A DNA stretch of 45,896 nucleotides from Robiginitomaculum sp. (GCA_023301505.1 JALZUP010000105.1:1-45896), one strand, 5' to 3'. Counted from the stretch's first letter, positions 1-9,360 are shown. The notes: generated by a model from the letters alone, not told the origin. Made by a program: numbers and translations.

Positions 1-44
1 GGACTTTTTAAAAAGTCCCTCAAAAAGTCCCTCGATATTAGGCA

Positions 45-82
45 TAAAAAAAGGCTCAATCCTTACGTACTGGATTGAACCT
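45..82 (-). terminator. Rho-independent-like terminator
   Basis: Minus strand GGTTCAATCC-AGTACGTAA-GGATTGAGCC followed by TTTTTTT. Confidence 0.6.
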
Positions 83-281
83 AATTGTAGCTTTTCTTAT
101 TAGCTCGCTACCGAAGCCCTTAACCAAGTAATGCTACTTTGCATCAATGAGTTGGAGACAGTCGTCCGGAGTTCCTACAATTATCTGACTGCCCTATAAA
201 AATACAAAAAACCGATGATATATTCCCTACTATTTTGTTAAAGGAACATACAATTCTTTCATTTTTTTTGAATTAATTAAA

Positions 282-313
282 TTCATCGGACGGCGTTAGC
301 CATCCGATGAATA
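282..313. repeat. R1 hairpin repeat (TTCATCGGACGGCGYTAGCCATCCGATGAATA)
   Basis: Imperfect palindrome, at least 7 near-identical intergenic copies in the window. Confidence 0.85.
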
Positions 314-323
314 GGTTGAAAAT

Positions 324-740
324 CTAAGAATACAATTCCATGGACTCCTCAATATAAGCACCCAGTTGTATTAAGTTATTGAATTTTACCTCTGCATCTG
401 GCTTTAGCGAATGAAAAGGAAATGTACCAGTAAGTGGCGTGTTTTTGACTAGCGAATACAATAAGCTTAATTTGCCATAAGGTGGCAAGGGCTTGTCTTC
501 CACAAAGGCTACAATAGATTTGGTAGCAGCCATTGCCTTTCCTCGATCTTGCGTCTGTATATCAAAGGATCGGTTGTCTAGCAATATCCGTTGTGCGGAT
601 TTGTAAGCCTCTTCTTGCAAGTTAACTTGTTGCTCAGATAAGACGGCAATAATCGGTAGATGTTGCTTGAAAAATAAAGCAGAGAATTGAAGGAATGTTT
701 GAGGCTCTTGGAGCTTCGTTGGGTTGGATTGATTTACCAT
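324..740 (-). CDS. hypothetical protein, paralog of 21996..22415
   Basis: 138-aa ORF; similar size, spacing and motifs to the second locus (LLYSLVK/LLYQLVC, FVEDKP/FIEKFSDKP); own promoter and structured leader. Confidence 0.75.
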   Translation of the reverse strand: MVNQSNPTKLQEPQTFLQFSALFFKQHLPIIAVLSEQQVNLQEEAYKSAQRILLDNRSFDIQTQDRGKAMAATKSIVAFVEDKPLPPYGKLSLLYSLVKNTPLTGTFPFHSLKPDAEVKFNNLIQLGAYIEESMELYS

Positions 741-897
741 GATTTGTCAATTATGGATGTTAAATAAAAAAAGCCGCCTTAATATTGGGTGACAAATCAT
801 GGACTTTACTACACAAGGTAATATACCAAAATAACCAATAAAAGACGGCTAGATCTTAATTAGATATAAGTGTAGTAAAGTAAAAATGATTTGTCAC
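741..897 (-). ncRNA. structured 5' leader (copy 1) with interleaved inverted repeats
   Basis: A 870..897 complementary to A' 789..814; P1 843..850 complementary to P1' 772..780 followed by T7; P2 hairpin 817..827; A'' 738..749 over the start codon repeats A. Confidence 0.65.
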
Positions 898-899
898 TA

Positions 900-929
900 C
901 AAATATAAACCTTTTTAGAATATGTCAAA
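900..929 (-). promoter_or_regulatory. Bacteroidota-type promoter for leader copy 1
   Basis: Minus strand TTTG (926..929), 18-nt spacer, TATATTTG (900..907), just upstream of leader element A. Confidence 0.65.
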
Positions 930-966
930 GAAAATTAATATTACAGCAACAAAAATAAGGCGATTT

Positions 967-980
967 CACGAATCTTGCAA
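967..980. promoter_or_regulatory. TTGCATAATTCGTG-like motif, copy 1
   Basis: CACGAATCTTGCAA; related copies at 4373, 17864, 18351, 22697, 34405, 37826. Confidence 0.5.
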
Positions 981-1043
981 TAGGTATTAACTGTTTTTAA
1001 GAAGGTTTTTAATTTGTTAACTTCTTGGGTTTAGACTCTATAT

Positions 1044-1286
1044 TTAAACTAATTCGTCAAATGCTTGCTCTATGCCGCACCTAGTACAGTAGATGCCAAT
1101 GCAGTTTTTTGTAGTCCTGTTGTCGACTAATTCCTTAATAAGAGGTTGTTTGTCTTTGGAGTGTAAAAATACTTTTCCTATCGTTCTTACAGCCTCAGTA
1201 TCTAATGGTGTGACTGAAATATTGTACAGTGGTTTGAAATTGTGTCCTAGAAGCGAACCTGTTAGTCCGGAGCATTTTGTATTCAT
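1044..1286 (-). CDS. hypothetical small protein
   Basis: 80-aa ORF; overlaps an antisense ORF, so weak. Confidence 0.4.
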   Translation of the reverse strand: MNTKCSGLTGSLLGHNFKPLYNISVTPLDTEAVRTIGKVFLHSKDKQPLIKELVDNRTTKNCIGIYCTRCGIEQAFDELV

Positions 1287-1510
1287 ATTAAAATTGGGTG
1301 CAATAAATATTAATAGTATCTAAGTTATAAAAGAACAATCTGCTATTAACGGTATATGTTTTTCTATCTAAAACAATTGGTTCCCCTTTATTAGGTGCTA
1401 AGGCAACTGGTTTTTCTGTTGTATGAATTACGTCCTTGGTTTTGTGGTGTATGAATTTCAGGATCATTGTATTTATTAAGAGAATCGTGAATTTAAAAGA
1501 TTAAGCAAAG

Positions 1511-1590
1511 TCGCTCCTCCTTGGGGGTTGGGGGTCGCACTAAAGCTAAGGCGCTTTTTCTGTAGATACCCCCAACCCCCAAGGGGGAGC
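1511..1590. repeat. R4-type G/C-rich terminal sequences (inverted pair)
   Basis: gctcctccttgggggttgggggt ... acccccaacccccaagggggagc. Confidence 0.7.
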
Positions 1591-1604
1591 GCTTGGTCGG
1601 TGGA

Positions 1605-2195
1605 TTAAAGATGTTGCGGTTTCATTGGACGACTGCAAGTCATCCGATGAATAAAAGGAACATCAGGTAGTGGCATCCAATGAGTTATCTCGAAAGGGAT
1701 AAGCCAATAATTATCTTCATAATTATTAAATTCATACCAGCCTTCTATAACATATTTCTTGTTTTTTTCTTCGTAGTATTCGCCTTCATCCCAATCATTA
1801 TCGTCTTCAATAGTGTATCTAGGAACATAGAATGCACGAAGAATTTTGTTTCCCCCGAAAACTAAAGAAATAATTTTCGTCTCTGGCTTATCATCCGCCA
1901 CGCTAATCCATTGCCCAGGTAGCTGGCACTCTGTATCCATATCACGAGGTATATGATCTTCGGGATTTATTGTATCGCCGAATATTATTTTAAGCTTATA
2001 CTTAGTGCGTTCTATAATCGGTAGTAGCTGCTCGATTTCTTGTAATTGATAAGGAGTGATTTTGCCTGTCTTTTTTATTTGTTTTATTATATCCTGAATG
2101 TAGGATACGATAGCTGTTAGTTTTAAAAGGGCAAAATAAAAAGCTATGGACAGCAAGCAGAAGAAGCAGGTAGTTATTAATAGTAAGATGTTCAT
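1605..2195 (-). CDS. hypothetical protein with N-terminal TM segment
   Basis: 196-aa ORF, MNILLLITTCFFCLLSIAFYFALL; C-terminus overlaps an R1 copy. Confidence 0.7.
   Translation of the reverse strand: MNILLLITTCFFCLLSIAFYFALLKLTAIVSYIQDIIKQIKKTGKITPYQLQEIEQLLPIIERTKYKLKIIFGDTINPEDHIPRDMDTECQLPGQWISVADDKPETKIISLVFGGNKILRAFYVPRYTIEDDNDWDEGEYYEEKNKKYVIEGWYEFNNYEDNYWLIPFEITHWMPLPDVPFIHRMTCSRPMKPQHL
1621..1654. repeat. R1 hairpin repeat, divergent copy
   Basis: ttcattggacgactgcaagtcatccgatgaataa. Confidence 0.6.
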
Positions 2196-2197
2196 GT

Positions 2198-2599
2198 TTA
2201 TTTTATTAAGAAAACAGGAATTGATTCCGCTCCTTTTTCAGGATGATTGTATCCATGAAAGTCGTGGAATGCGGGTGTAGGTGCTATAGTTAATTGTTTA
2301 ACTTCGATGCAATGACAAGTGGCGAAATCTGGATTGCCTTTTCTGAAATAAGCCACGGGCATATTGTCGGGTAGTAAGGCGATAGCTAGTTTTAGTTCTT
2401 TGACTGTTATTTTTTCAGAATGATTTTGCATTTTATATAATGCATTATTAATATTTTCTATGGTTGTTTTTTTAGGGTCTATTTTTAGGTGCTTTGCTTT
2501 AAGGTTGTACCTTATTGAATCAATAAAGAGCTTTATAAGGAGTATTATTATCAGAAAAATTCCTGATGTAATAAGAAAAGGACTTAATGGTTGAGTCAT
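2198..2599 (-). CDS. hypothetical protein with N-terminal TM segment
   Basis: 133-aa ORF, FLITSGIFLIIILLIKLFI. Confidence 0.7.
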   Translation of the reverse strand: MTQPLSPFLITSGIFLIIILLIKLFIDSIRYNLKAKHLKIDPKKTTIENINNALYKMQNHSEKITVKELKLAIALLPDNMPVAYFRKGNPDFATCHCIEVKQLTIAPTPAFHDFHGYNHPEKGAESIPVFLIK

Positions 2600-2680
2600 A
2601 AATAGTAGTTTAATAAAAAGGTAATTGGTTATTCTTAGTTTTTAAAATAAAATTAATTTTGTTTATTGGTTGAAGAAGAC

Positions 2681-4294
2681 TCAACGCATTCCCGCCCGTT
2701 CCCCACGATGCGCCTTAAGCGCACCCACCCACCGAGCAGGAAAGGCTAAGCGATAATATTCAAAACGCTTGCTCCTGTTCCAAATCGCTTCTTTGTGATG
2801 GAATTTAAAATCGTTAATAAACACTACCTCTTTGATTGCTCTAGAGTAGCTTACGTAGCGCAAGTTCGCCTCCTGCTCTAATTCCCAATCTTGTTTGGCG
2901 TTTCTGTTGGGGGTAAGATCATCGCCTAGAATAAATACCCTGTCGGCCTCTAATCCTTTTGAGTTATGTATCGTCATTAGGCGCACGCCGCCCGTCTTCG
3001 GAACGAATAAATCCGCTATACCTGCTAGTAATTCTTTGCCAGTCTTTGCTTGAGTGCGTTCTGCGACGTATCTGATTTCTTCTAGGAGGGATAAGTGACG
3101 GATCCATTTTGGATTGTCTTCTATTGGGATAGTAGTAGATTTTGTTAGGGTGTTTTGAAGGCTTAGAGAATCGGTTTTTAATTCTTGAAAAATCACCATG
3201 CAAGTTTTTTGATTTTTTCCTTTCAGTATTTGCTTGATGTCTTTGAGCGTATTATCGCTTTGCTTACCGTTGATTTGTGCGCTGATGCCTTCTTCTTGCA
3301 AGTGATAGTATAGTTGCATAAGTGGTTTGTTAAGTCTGCAAATAACTAGATCGCCTTCCGTTAACTCGCTGATACTGCCATAGCGAACCATGCCCTTGTC
3401 TTTATTTGTTTGGAAAGCAGTGATGTCTTTATTCACTTTTGTGTTGTTGATGAAGTGAATAATATTGCCATGGCATCGGAAACAAGTAGTCAGTGGAAAA
3501 ACGGAAATATTAGGTAAGGATAAAATATTCTTGAAACTATCACTATCTGCGCCCGCAAAGCCATATATCGCCTGGTGCTTGTCGCCAACAAAAACTAATC
3601 GAGTGTTGGTGTGCATCATTTGCTTAATAAAAATGAATTGCGCACGATTCAAATCTTGTGCTTCATCTACAAAGACCCAATCATATTTTTTGACAGGGAC
3701 CCTGCCACTTGCAGGCAAATAGATCATGTCTGCGAAATCGTGATACGGTAAGGGAAAGCTATAAGTACGATGTAATAGATTCCAAATGACCTGGACTCTA
3801 CGAGATTCTACTTGGAATCCATATTTGATCAATACCGCTTTAATATCATTTTTTTCGATACAGACATATTGCTTGCAGATAGTTAGTTGATCTTGCATCA
3901 ATCTTAAGAAAGCTTCTTCCTCTGCCCAATGCGCTGCCAGTTGGTCCGTATTGTAAGTACTCAATCTTTCGCTCCATGCAGATATTTTGTTCTTGATTAA
4001 GTCCTTTGTGTATCCTTTTGAAAACTTACTCTGTAGTCCAGCGCTACGCATCATCTTCAATCCAGTAGAATGCACCGTCCCTGTTTCTACATGTGCAGGC
4101 AATTCTCTGCGAAGTTCCTTAGCAATCGGCTCATTAAATGCAAGAGAAATAATAGACTTGTTTTTTGGAATTCGATTAATCGCTTTTTTGAGCGTCGTTG
4201 TCTTTCCTGTACCAGCTAATGCAGATAATAATGCATGTCCTTTCCCTGTATCCACCCAGTTGTAAAATTCAATTTGTTCACTCGTTGCTTGCAT
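2681..4294 (-). CDS. UvrD/Rep-like superfamily 1 DNA helicase
   Basis: 537 aa; Walker A ALAGTGKTTTL, VDEAQDLNRAQ, GDKHQAIYGFAGA, C-terminal MTIHNSKGLEADRVFILG and YVSYSRA. Confidence 0.93.
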   Translation of the reverse strand: MQATSEQIEFYNWVDTGKGHALLSALAGTGKTTTLKKAINRIPKNKSIISLAFNEPIAKELRRELPAHVETGTVHSTGLKMMRSAGLQSKFSKGYTKDLIKNKISAWSERLSTYNTDQLAAHWAEEEAFLRLMQDQLTICKQYVCIEKNDIKAVLIKYGFQVESRRVQVIWNLLHRTYSFPLPYHDFADMIYLPASGRVPVKKYDWVFVDEAQDLNRAQFIFIKQMMHTNTRLVFVGDKHQAIYGFAGADSDSFKNILSLPNISVFPLTTCFRCHGNIIHFINNTKVNKDITAFQTNKDKGMVRYGSISELTEGDLVICRLNKPLMQLYYHLQEEGISAQINGKQSDNTLKDIKQILKGKNQKTCMVIFQELKTDSLSLQNTLTKSTTIPIEDNPKWIRHLSLLEEIRYVAERTQAKTGKELLAGIADLFVPKTGGVRLMTIHNSKGLEADRVFILGDDLTPNRNAKQDWELEQEANLRYVSYSRAIKEVVFINDFKFHHKEAIWNRSKRFEYYRLAFPARWVGALKAHRGERAGMR

Positions 4295-4372
4295 AGATTA
4301 TCTATTTTTATAGATATTTATAAATATTTAACATAAATATCAGTAAAAATAAGGATATTTTAAAATAAAATT

Positions 4373-4386
4373 CACGATTCATGCAA
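4373..4386. promoter_or_regulatory. TTGCATAATTCGTG-like motif, copy 2
   Basis: CACGATTCATGCAA, 13 nt before TAACTTTG. Confidence 0.5.
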
Positions 4387-4477
4387 TTAAAAAAATTAAC
4401 TTTGTAAAAACGAATTTTAACAATGTATGTCTTTTTTAGTTTTTAGATACCTCCCCATACATCTAAAATCATTTGAG

Positions 4478-4606
4478 ATGAGAAAATCAAAAATCACTAT
4501 TACAGAACAAATTGATCTACTTCAAACTTTTCCTAATTTCCAAATCAGAAAAGGAAAAGTGGAGTGGCTCAAGAAAGCTAACAACCGTTATGTCACAAAA
4601 AAGTAA
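4478..4606 (+). CDS. small ORF overlapping the dnaB start
   Basis: MRKSKITITEQIDLLQTFPNFQIRKGKVEWLKKANNRYVTKK*; overlaps ATG 4590 in another frame. Confidence 0.45.
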   Translation: MRKSKITITEQIDLLQTFPNFQIRKGKVEWLKKANNRYVTKK

Positions 4607-6122
4607 GTGGAAGGATTTTGAAAAAAAAGGAGATCAGCAAAATGCTGATCTTTCTAATTATGTTTTTGGAAAAGTGGCGCCTAATTCGGTACCGCTTGAA
4701 CGCGCTGCACTTGGCGCAATAATGCTAGATAAAGATGCTATTTCGGTAGTTATCGACATTATTGAGGCAGATGATTTATATGATTCTAGACATCCTCTTA
4801 TTTACAAGGCTTTTATTCGTCTTTTTGAAAGGAGTCAGCCGATTGACATATTGACGGTCACAAATGAATTGAAAGCTTCTGGAGATCTAGAGAATGCAGG
4901 AGGTGGGGGTTATATAACAACTCTAACAAATAGAGTTACCTCGGCTGCGAATTTAGAATATCATGCTCGGATTATCGCTCAGCTTTCGATGCGTAGAAAA
5001 GTAATTAAAACCAGCGTCAAATCTATAGAAGAGGCATATGATCCGACAGTAGATGTATTTGATTTAGTAGATAATGCAGAGCAGGGGATATTTGATGTAG
5101 CCTCTAAGCATCTTGTTGGTAGTGTTGAAAAAAGTTCAGATTTGGCATTAAAAGCATTGAAGCAGATAGAGGCAGCCGCTCAACAAGGCGATGGATTAAC
5201 AGGTGTCCCATCTGGATTTAGTGATTTAGATAGAGTAACATCTGGATGGCAAAAATCAGATTTAATCATCATTGCAGCGCGTCCAGGAATGGGAAAAACA
5301 GCGATTATGCTGGGCATGGCAAAGAATGCCTCGATGGATTTTGGGAAAGATGTCGCTATTTTTTCCTTAGAAATGAGCAAGTTGCAGTTAACGACTAGAC
5401 TTATAAGTTTAGAAGCAGAAATATCAGGATCAAAATTAAGAAGCGGATCGCTAGAGCCTGATGAATGGAAGGTGTTGCATCATTCCGTTGAGAAAATTAC
5501 TAATGCGAAAAGTAGTATACACATAGACGATACGCCTGGTATTAGCGTATTCGAGCTTCGCGCCAAATGCCGTCGATTGAAGATGCAGAATCCCAACCTT
5601 AGTATGATAATAATAGATTATCTACAACTAATGACTGGAGGAGGATCCAAAAATAGCGGGAATAGAGAGCAAGAGATTTCCTTTATTTCTCGCTCCCTAA
5701 AAGGATTAGCAAAAGATTTGAATGTTCCTGTGATCGCACTCTCTCAATTAAGTAGAGCAGTAGAGCAGCGCGGCGGAACAAAGCGCCCTCAACTTTCTGA
5801 TTTACGCGAAAGTGGCGCGATAGAGCAAGATTCGGATATTGTAACGTTTATTTATCGGCCAGAATATTATCAGATACTAGAGGATGAGGAGGGCCAGAGC
5901 TTGAAAGGGATAGGCGAAGTTATTATTGCAAAGCATAGAAATGGGGCATTAGGCACTGTTAAATTGAAATTTACAGACCGCTATGCTAAGTTTTCAGATT
6001 TGGATGATTTTGAGAGTCTGCCAGATGCATTTGAAAATATTGCTAGTAGTATTAATACTGGGTTGCCTGAAAATGTGATTAAAATGGCTAGGAACGGGAA
6101 TGAGGAGGATATTCCTTTTTAG
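4590..6122 (+). CDS. dnaB: replicative DNA helicase DnaB
   Basis: VPLERAALGAIMLD N-domain, ARPGMGKTA Walker A, IIIDYLQLM, LSQLSRAVEQR; start taken at MSQKSKWKD rather than upstream TTG. Confidence 0.95.
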   Translation: MSQKSKWKDFEKKGDQQNADLSNYVFGKVAPNSVPLERAALGAIMLDKDAISVVIDIIEADDLYDSRHPLIYKAFIRLFERSQPIDILTVTNELKASGDLENAGGGGYITTLTNRVTSAANLEYHARIIAQLSMRRKVIKTSVKSIEEAYDPTVDVFDLVDNAEQGIFDVASKHLVGSVEKSSDLALKALKQIEAAAQQGDGLTGVPSGFSDLDRVTSGWQKSDLIIIAARPGMGKTAIMLGMAKNASMDFGKDVAIFSLEMSKLQLTTRLISLEAEISGSKLRSGSLEPDEWKVLHHSVEKITNAKSSIHIDDTPGISVFELRAKCRRLKMQNPNLSMIIIDYLQLMTGGGSKNSGNREQEISFISRSLKGLAKDLNVPVIALSQLSRAVEQRGGTKRPQLSDLRESGAIEQDSDIVTFIYRPEYYQILEDEEGQSLKGIGEVIIAKHRNGALGTVKLKFTDRYAKFSDLDDFESLPDAFENIASSINTGLPENVIKMARNGNEEDIPF

Positions 6123-6178
6123 GGATTGTTGTTTTTGTGAATAAGTATCTTGTCAATTAAAGATCTAATAAAAACGTT

Positions 6179-6403
6179 ATGGAAAAAACTTACGATAGAA
6201 AAAAGTCGATTAAAAACAATCGAATTACTTACATTGAAAATTGTAGATATGGTGGACTAGAAAATCTTGAGATCGCTTTCTTTGAGTCAGGTGAGGGAGT
6301 GGTTATATCAATTAGGCATCCCGACAAGCTTAATGTGATTAACATGAAAAAAGAACAAGCTGTCTCTCTATTTAGAGATATTTTAAAAGATTTGGAAAGT
6401 TAA
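6179..6403 (+). CDS. hypothetical protein
   Basis: 74-aa ORF. Confidence 0.6.
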   Translation: MEKTYDRKKSIKNNRITYIENCRYGGLENLEIAFFESGEGVVISIRHPDKLNVINMKKEQAVSLFRDILKDLES

Positions 6404-6425
6404 CAAGATTTCCACATATATAATT

Positions 6426-6455
6426 AGAAAAGGCGCTTATAAAGCGCCTTTTCTC
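6426..6455. terminator. bidirectional terminator hairpin
   Basis: AGAAAAGGCGCTT-AT-AAAGCGCCTTTTCT between convergent genes. Confidence 0.85.
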
Positions 6456-6470
6456 GTTAATGAAACGATC

Positions 6471-7916
6471 TTAAAATTGTTTTTCAAATAACTCAAATAA
6501 GTCCACATTATAAGCCTCACAGAAAGAGAACAAGAAATTAACTTTCAGTTCATTCTCACCAGATTCAAAACGAAAAAACTGACTAGAAGAGATGCCGTCT
6601 ACGCCGATTTTTTTTGCAGCATCTATGTACGTATCTTCTTTTAATTTTCTTATAACTCTGATGTTATACCTGATAAGGTCAGATTTGCTCAGAATATTTT
6701 CTGAATATTTTACTTTTTTCATATTGTCCCAAGCTAATTCTAAGTCTTTGACGACTAATTTTTTCTTTATTTTTGCATAAATAGTAGTCATCCTTTCGGT
6801 GCTATGGCCTAATAATTCTTGCAGGACTTCCCTACGAAGACCGAAAGTGATTGAAAGAGTAGAGAAAGTATGCCTAGCCGTATGCGGAGACATTTTTTTA
6901 TTGATGTTGAAAGCGGCATCTATATCTTTCAATAAAACCAAATAATGATCTTCGCAATAATGATAAAACAAAAATCCCTCTTCTTGTTTTAGATCAATCA
7001 TTTCTACTGCAGCTTCTAATAAGGGGATCGTATTTTTCTTCTTTCCCTTCTGCATTGTTTTCTCGATAAAGTACCTTTTTCCAATACCGTGTATCGTTTT
7101 TTCTGTCAAGTGCTCAGGCGTCAAGAATCTTGTATCGGAACCACGTAGGCCTGTATAACAAGCAAAAATAAACTGCCTTAGTACATTATAGTGTGCCTTT
7201 CTTAATCCTTTTTGCATCGAACCATCTAGTAAATAAGCCTTATAAGAAGCCTTTAGCCTTTCAAATTCGTCTAAATCGAGAGATTTTCTAGATTCCTTTT
7301 CCTCTGATTTTTCTTTAAATCCCTGAATATCAAGAAAGGCATTTTGATTAGGATATTGTTTTTTTTGCGCAGAGGCATAGACCCACATCAACACATTAAA
7401 ATACAAGAAAGCAGTAGCGTTCTTGTATTTTGCCTCTAGAAAGTCTCGGTATCGCTGGACTAACAAGTTGTTTAAGGCTCCGACGGTAATATCCGTCTTT
7501 GCAAACTTCTTAAAGCACTTCAAGGCATAGCCATATAATTCAAAGCTGCTTTTTTCTATATTTTCTTTATCCAGTTGCCCCTGATAAAAATCCATTCCTA
7601 ATTTAAACAAGGAAATATCCTTCTTAGGAAGGAAATCATTTTTGAACTGTCCAAAGTTAATGACCCGGCCATTCTCCTTGTATCTGATCAAAATATGCTT
7701 AGCTTCTTGGTGTTTTTTTAGAAATAGAGCATTCAATCTACTAGAAAAAGGCGCTTGTCTGGTTAGATAATTGGAGCCATTTGGTTTGAAATGTTTCTTT
7801 AATACCTTCTCTTCTAAAGATATATATCGACTCTCTCGATTAGCGGTGAACCTCAAATTTACGTATCCCTCGTCAGTATTTTTAATTCTACGCCATACAA
7901 TTCCTACTGTAGCCAT
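6471..7916 (-). CDS. tyrosine recombinase with C-terminal XRE-like HTH extension
   Basis: TGLRGSDTR, SPHTARHTF, LGHSTERMTTIYAK catalytic motifs; C-terminal IRKLKEDTYIDAAKKIGVDGISSSQFFRFESGENELKVNFLFSFCEAYNVDLFELF. Confidence 0.9.
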   Translation of the reverse strand: MATVGIVWRRIKNTDEGYVNLRFTANRESRYISLEEKVLKKHFKPNGSNYLTRQAPFSSRLNALFLKKHQEAKHILIRYKENGRVINFGQFKNDFLPKKDISLFKLGMDFYQGQLDKENIEKSSFELYGYALKCFKKFAKTDITVGALNNLLVQRYRDFLEAKYKNATAFLYFNVLMWVYASAQKKQYPNQNAFLDIQGFKEKSEEKESRKSLDLDEFERLKASYKAYLLDGSMQKGLRKAHYNVLRQFIFACYTGLRGSDTRFLTPEHLTEKTIHGIGKRYFIEKTMQKGKKKNTIPLLEAAVEMIDLKQEEGFLFYHYCEDHYLVLLKDIDAAFNINKKMSPHTARHTFSTLSITFGLRREVLQELLGHSTERMTTIYAKIKKKLVVKDLELAWDNMKKVKYSENILSKSDLIRYNIRVIRKLKEDTYIDAAKKIGVDGISSSQFFRFESGENELKVNFLFSFCEAYNVDLFELFEKQF

Positions 7917-8171
7917 ATTTTTATTACTTTTTTAGTACAACAATTGCACTAACAAACAGTGCTGTTTAATGCGTTATATTGACCTTTAATTGATGAAAAT
8001 TGATTAAAAATGATTGATTATCATTGATATTAGAAATAAAGGTAATTAAAATTGATAATTGATAGGTATGATGTGTAGAGAGATTAACTTTACACTAATC
8101 CACCCACCCGCCCATCAGCGTGTTGGTCAATCTCTTACACATCATAAAAAAGCTATAGTACAACAATACGA

Positions 8172-8675
8172 TCAACTTTCAGGAGAAAGCAGTACCAAGA
8201 CCCGCTCAATCAGTTCATGCGCACCCACCCCTCCTTTTTCGCTAGCATAATCAATAGGGACCGCCTTTTTAAGTTTCTTTATATCAGACAAGATAGAAGC
8301 AAACAATTGATTATTGTAAGTATCTTGTTGTTTTAGTAATAGCTCTAGTGTTGCAATTCTTTCCTCCTGACTTTTAATCAGTTTATCTCGGTAGTCAATC
8401 TGCTCCTTCTTCTTGAATATGTCAACGCCCGTCAAATCGTCTTCCAAAAAATAACTGTCACTGACGCCCCATTTTTCTTGTATCAAGGTAACGATACTTA
8501 AGGTCGCTTTGTGACCGTCGCCTTTTTCTGCATTCGAAATGGTGCTCTGACTGTTTATTTTTAGGGCTTTTGCAAAAGCCGATTGGCTCATGCTTTTTTT
8601 AATTCTGAAACGACTAATGCGATGACCGATTAGTTTCAAAACTTCTTCGTCGCCTTTTTTTACGTTCATCATCAT
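8172..8675 (-). CDS. XRE-family transcriptional regulator
   Basis: ISRFRIKKSMSQSAFAKALKINSQSTISNAEKGDGHKATLSIV, coiled-coil C-terminus. Confidence 0.88.
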   Translation of the reverse strand: MMMNVKKGDEEVLKLIGHRISRFRIKKSMSQSAFAKALKINSQSTISNAEKGDGHKATLSIVTLIQEKWGVSDSYFLEDDLTGVDIFKKKEQIDYRDKLIKSQEERIATLELLLKQQDTYNNQLFASILSDIKKLKKAVPIDYASEKGGVGAHELIERVLVLLSPES

Positions 8676-9023
8676 GGTTGATAATTTTGATAATAAGTAA
8701 TAATTTCTTATTATTGTTGATAATTGGTGAAATCCTTATTTCTCTATTGTTTCTAATAATAAGTAATCAATAGCTGATTTCACAAAATTAGGGCAGCTTT
8801 CTCTCATTTTATAGTCCTAAAAAGTTAAAAAAAAGAATCAATTGCTACTTAAGTGATTGATTGTCAATTGAAGTACACAAATAGCTCCACATAGAGCAAA
8901 CAAGGAAAACGGGCTAACAACCTTTTCAAGTAACCACACAGCAATGTTTTATAAAAACAATAAATAATAATATCTATCATTTTTTTTGATAAATAAGTAT
9001 TATTTTTTTGTTAAATTTTTTTA

Positions 9024-9314
9024 ATGGAAAAAGAAAATATCTATAAACCATTGATAAGCTTCTTTGAAGAACTTAAGCAACAAATTGATGCTCAAGGAGC
9101 TATTATTATTCTGCTTTCCGAAAAAGTAGCTTTGTTGGAAAAACAAAAGCAACCCATCTTTTTCGATAGAAGGGCAGCAGCCGAATACATTGGGTGCAAG
9201 GATCGCTACTTTCAAAAAGAATACGTTCCCAATATCCCAAACTACGGCACTCAGCGGAAACAAAAATTTTGCAAGCAAGAAATAGATGCTTACATCCTAT
9301 CAAAAGGAAAGTAA
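9024..9314 (+). CDS. helix-turn-helix/excisionase-like small DNA-binding protein
   Basis: FFDRRAAAEYIGCKDRYFQKEYVPNIPNYGTQRKQKFCKQEIDAYILSK resembles HTH_17/Xis-like folds. Confidence 0.65.
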   Translation: MEKENIYKPLISFFEELKQQIDAQGAIIILLSEKVALLEKQKQPIFFDRRAAAEYIGCKDRYFQKEYVPNIPNYGTQRKQKFCKQEIDAYILSKGK

Positions 9315-9360
9315 TTAAGTAGAACGGCTACGTCCTCGGTTCGATTCCGATAATTACACA
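9311..9360 (+). other. tRNA-like remnant or mini-tRNA structure
   Basis: GTAATTA/TAATTAC 7-bp outer stem, GTAG-AACGG-CTAC hairpin, T-arm-like TCGGTTCGATTCCGA; no room for an anticodon arm. Confidence 0.45.

Noticed and set aside
738-930. Retron msr/msd-like or DGR-like element
   Set aside because: Inverted arms resemble retron a1/a2, but no reverse transcriptase ORF exists in the window
1093-1323. Plus-strand ORF of 76 aa
   Set aside because: Antisense to 1044..1286 with no supporting motif; at most one of the two is real
9311-9360. Functional canonical tRNA
   Set aside because: No anticodon arm or full D-arm; only about 50 nt
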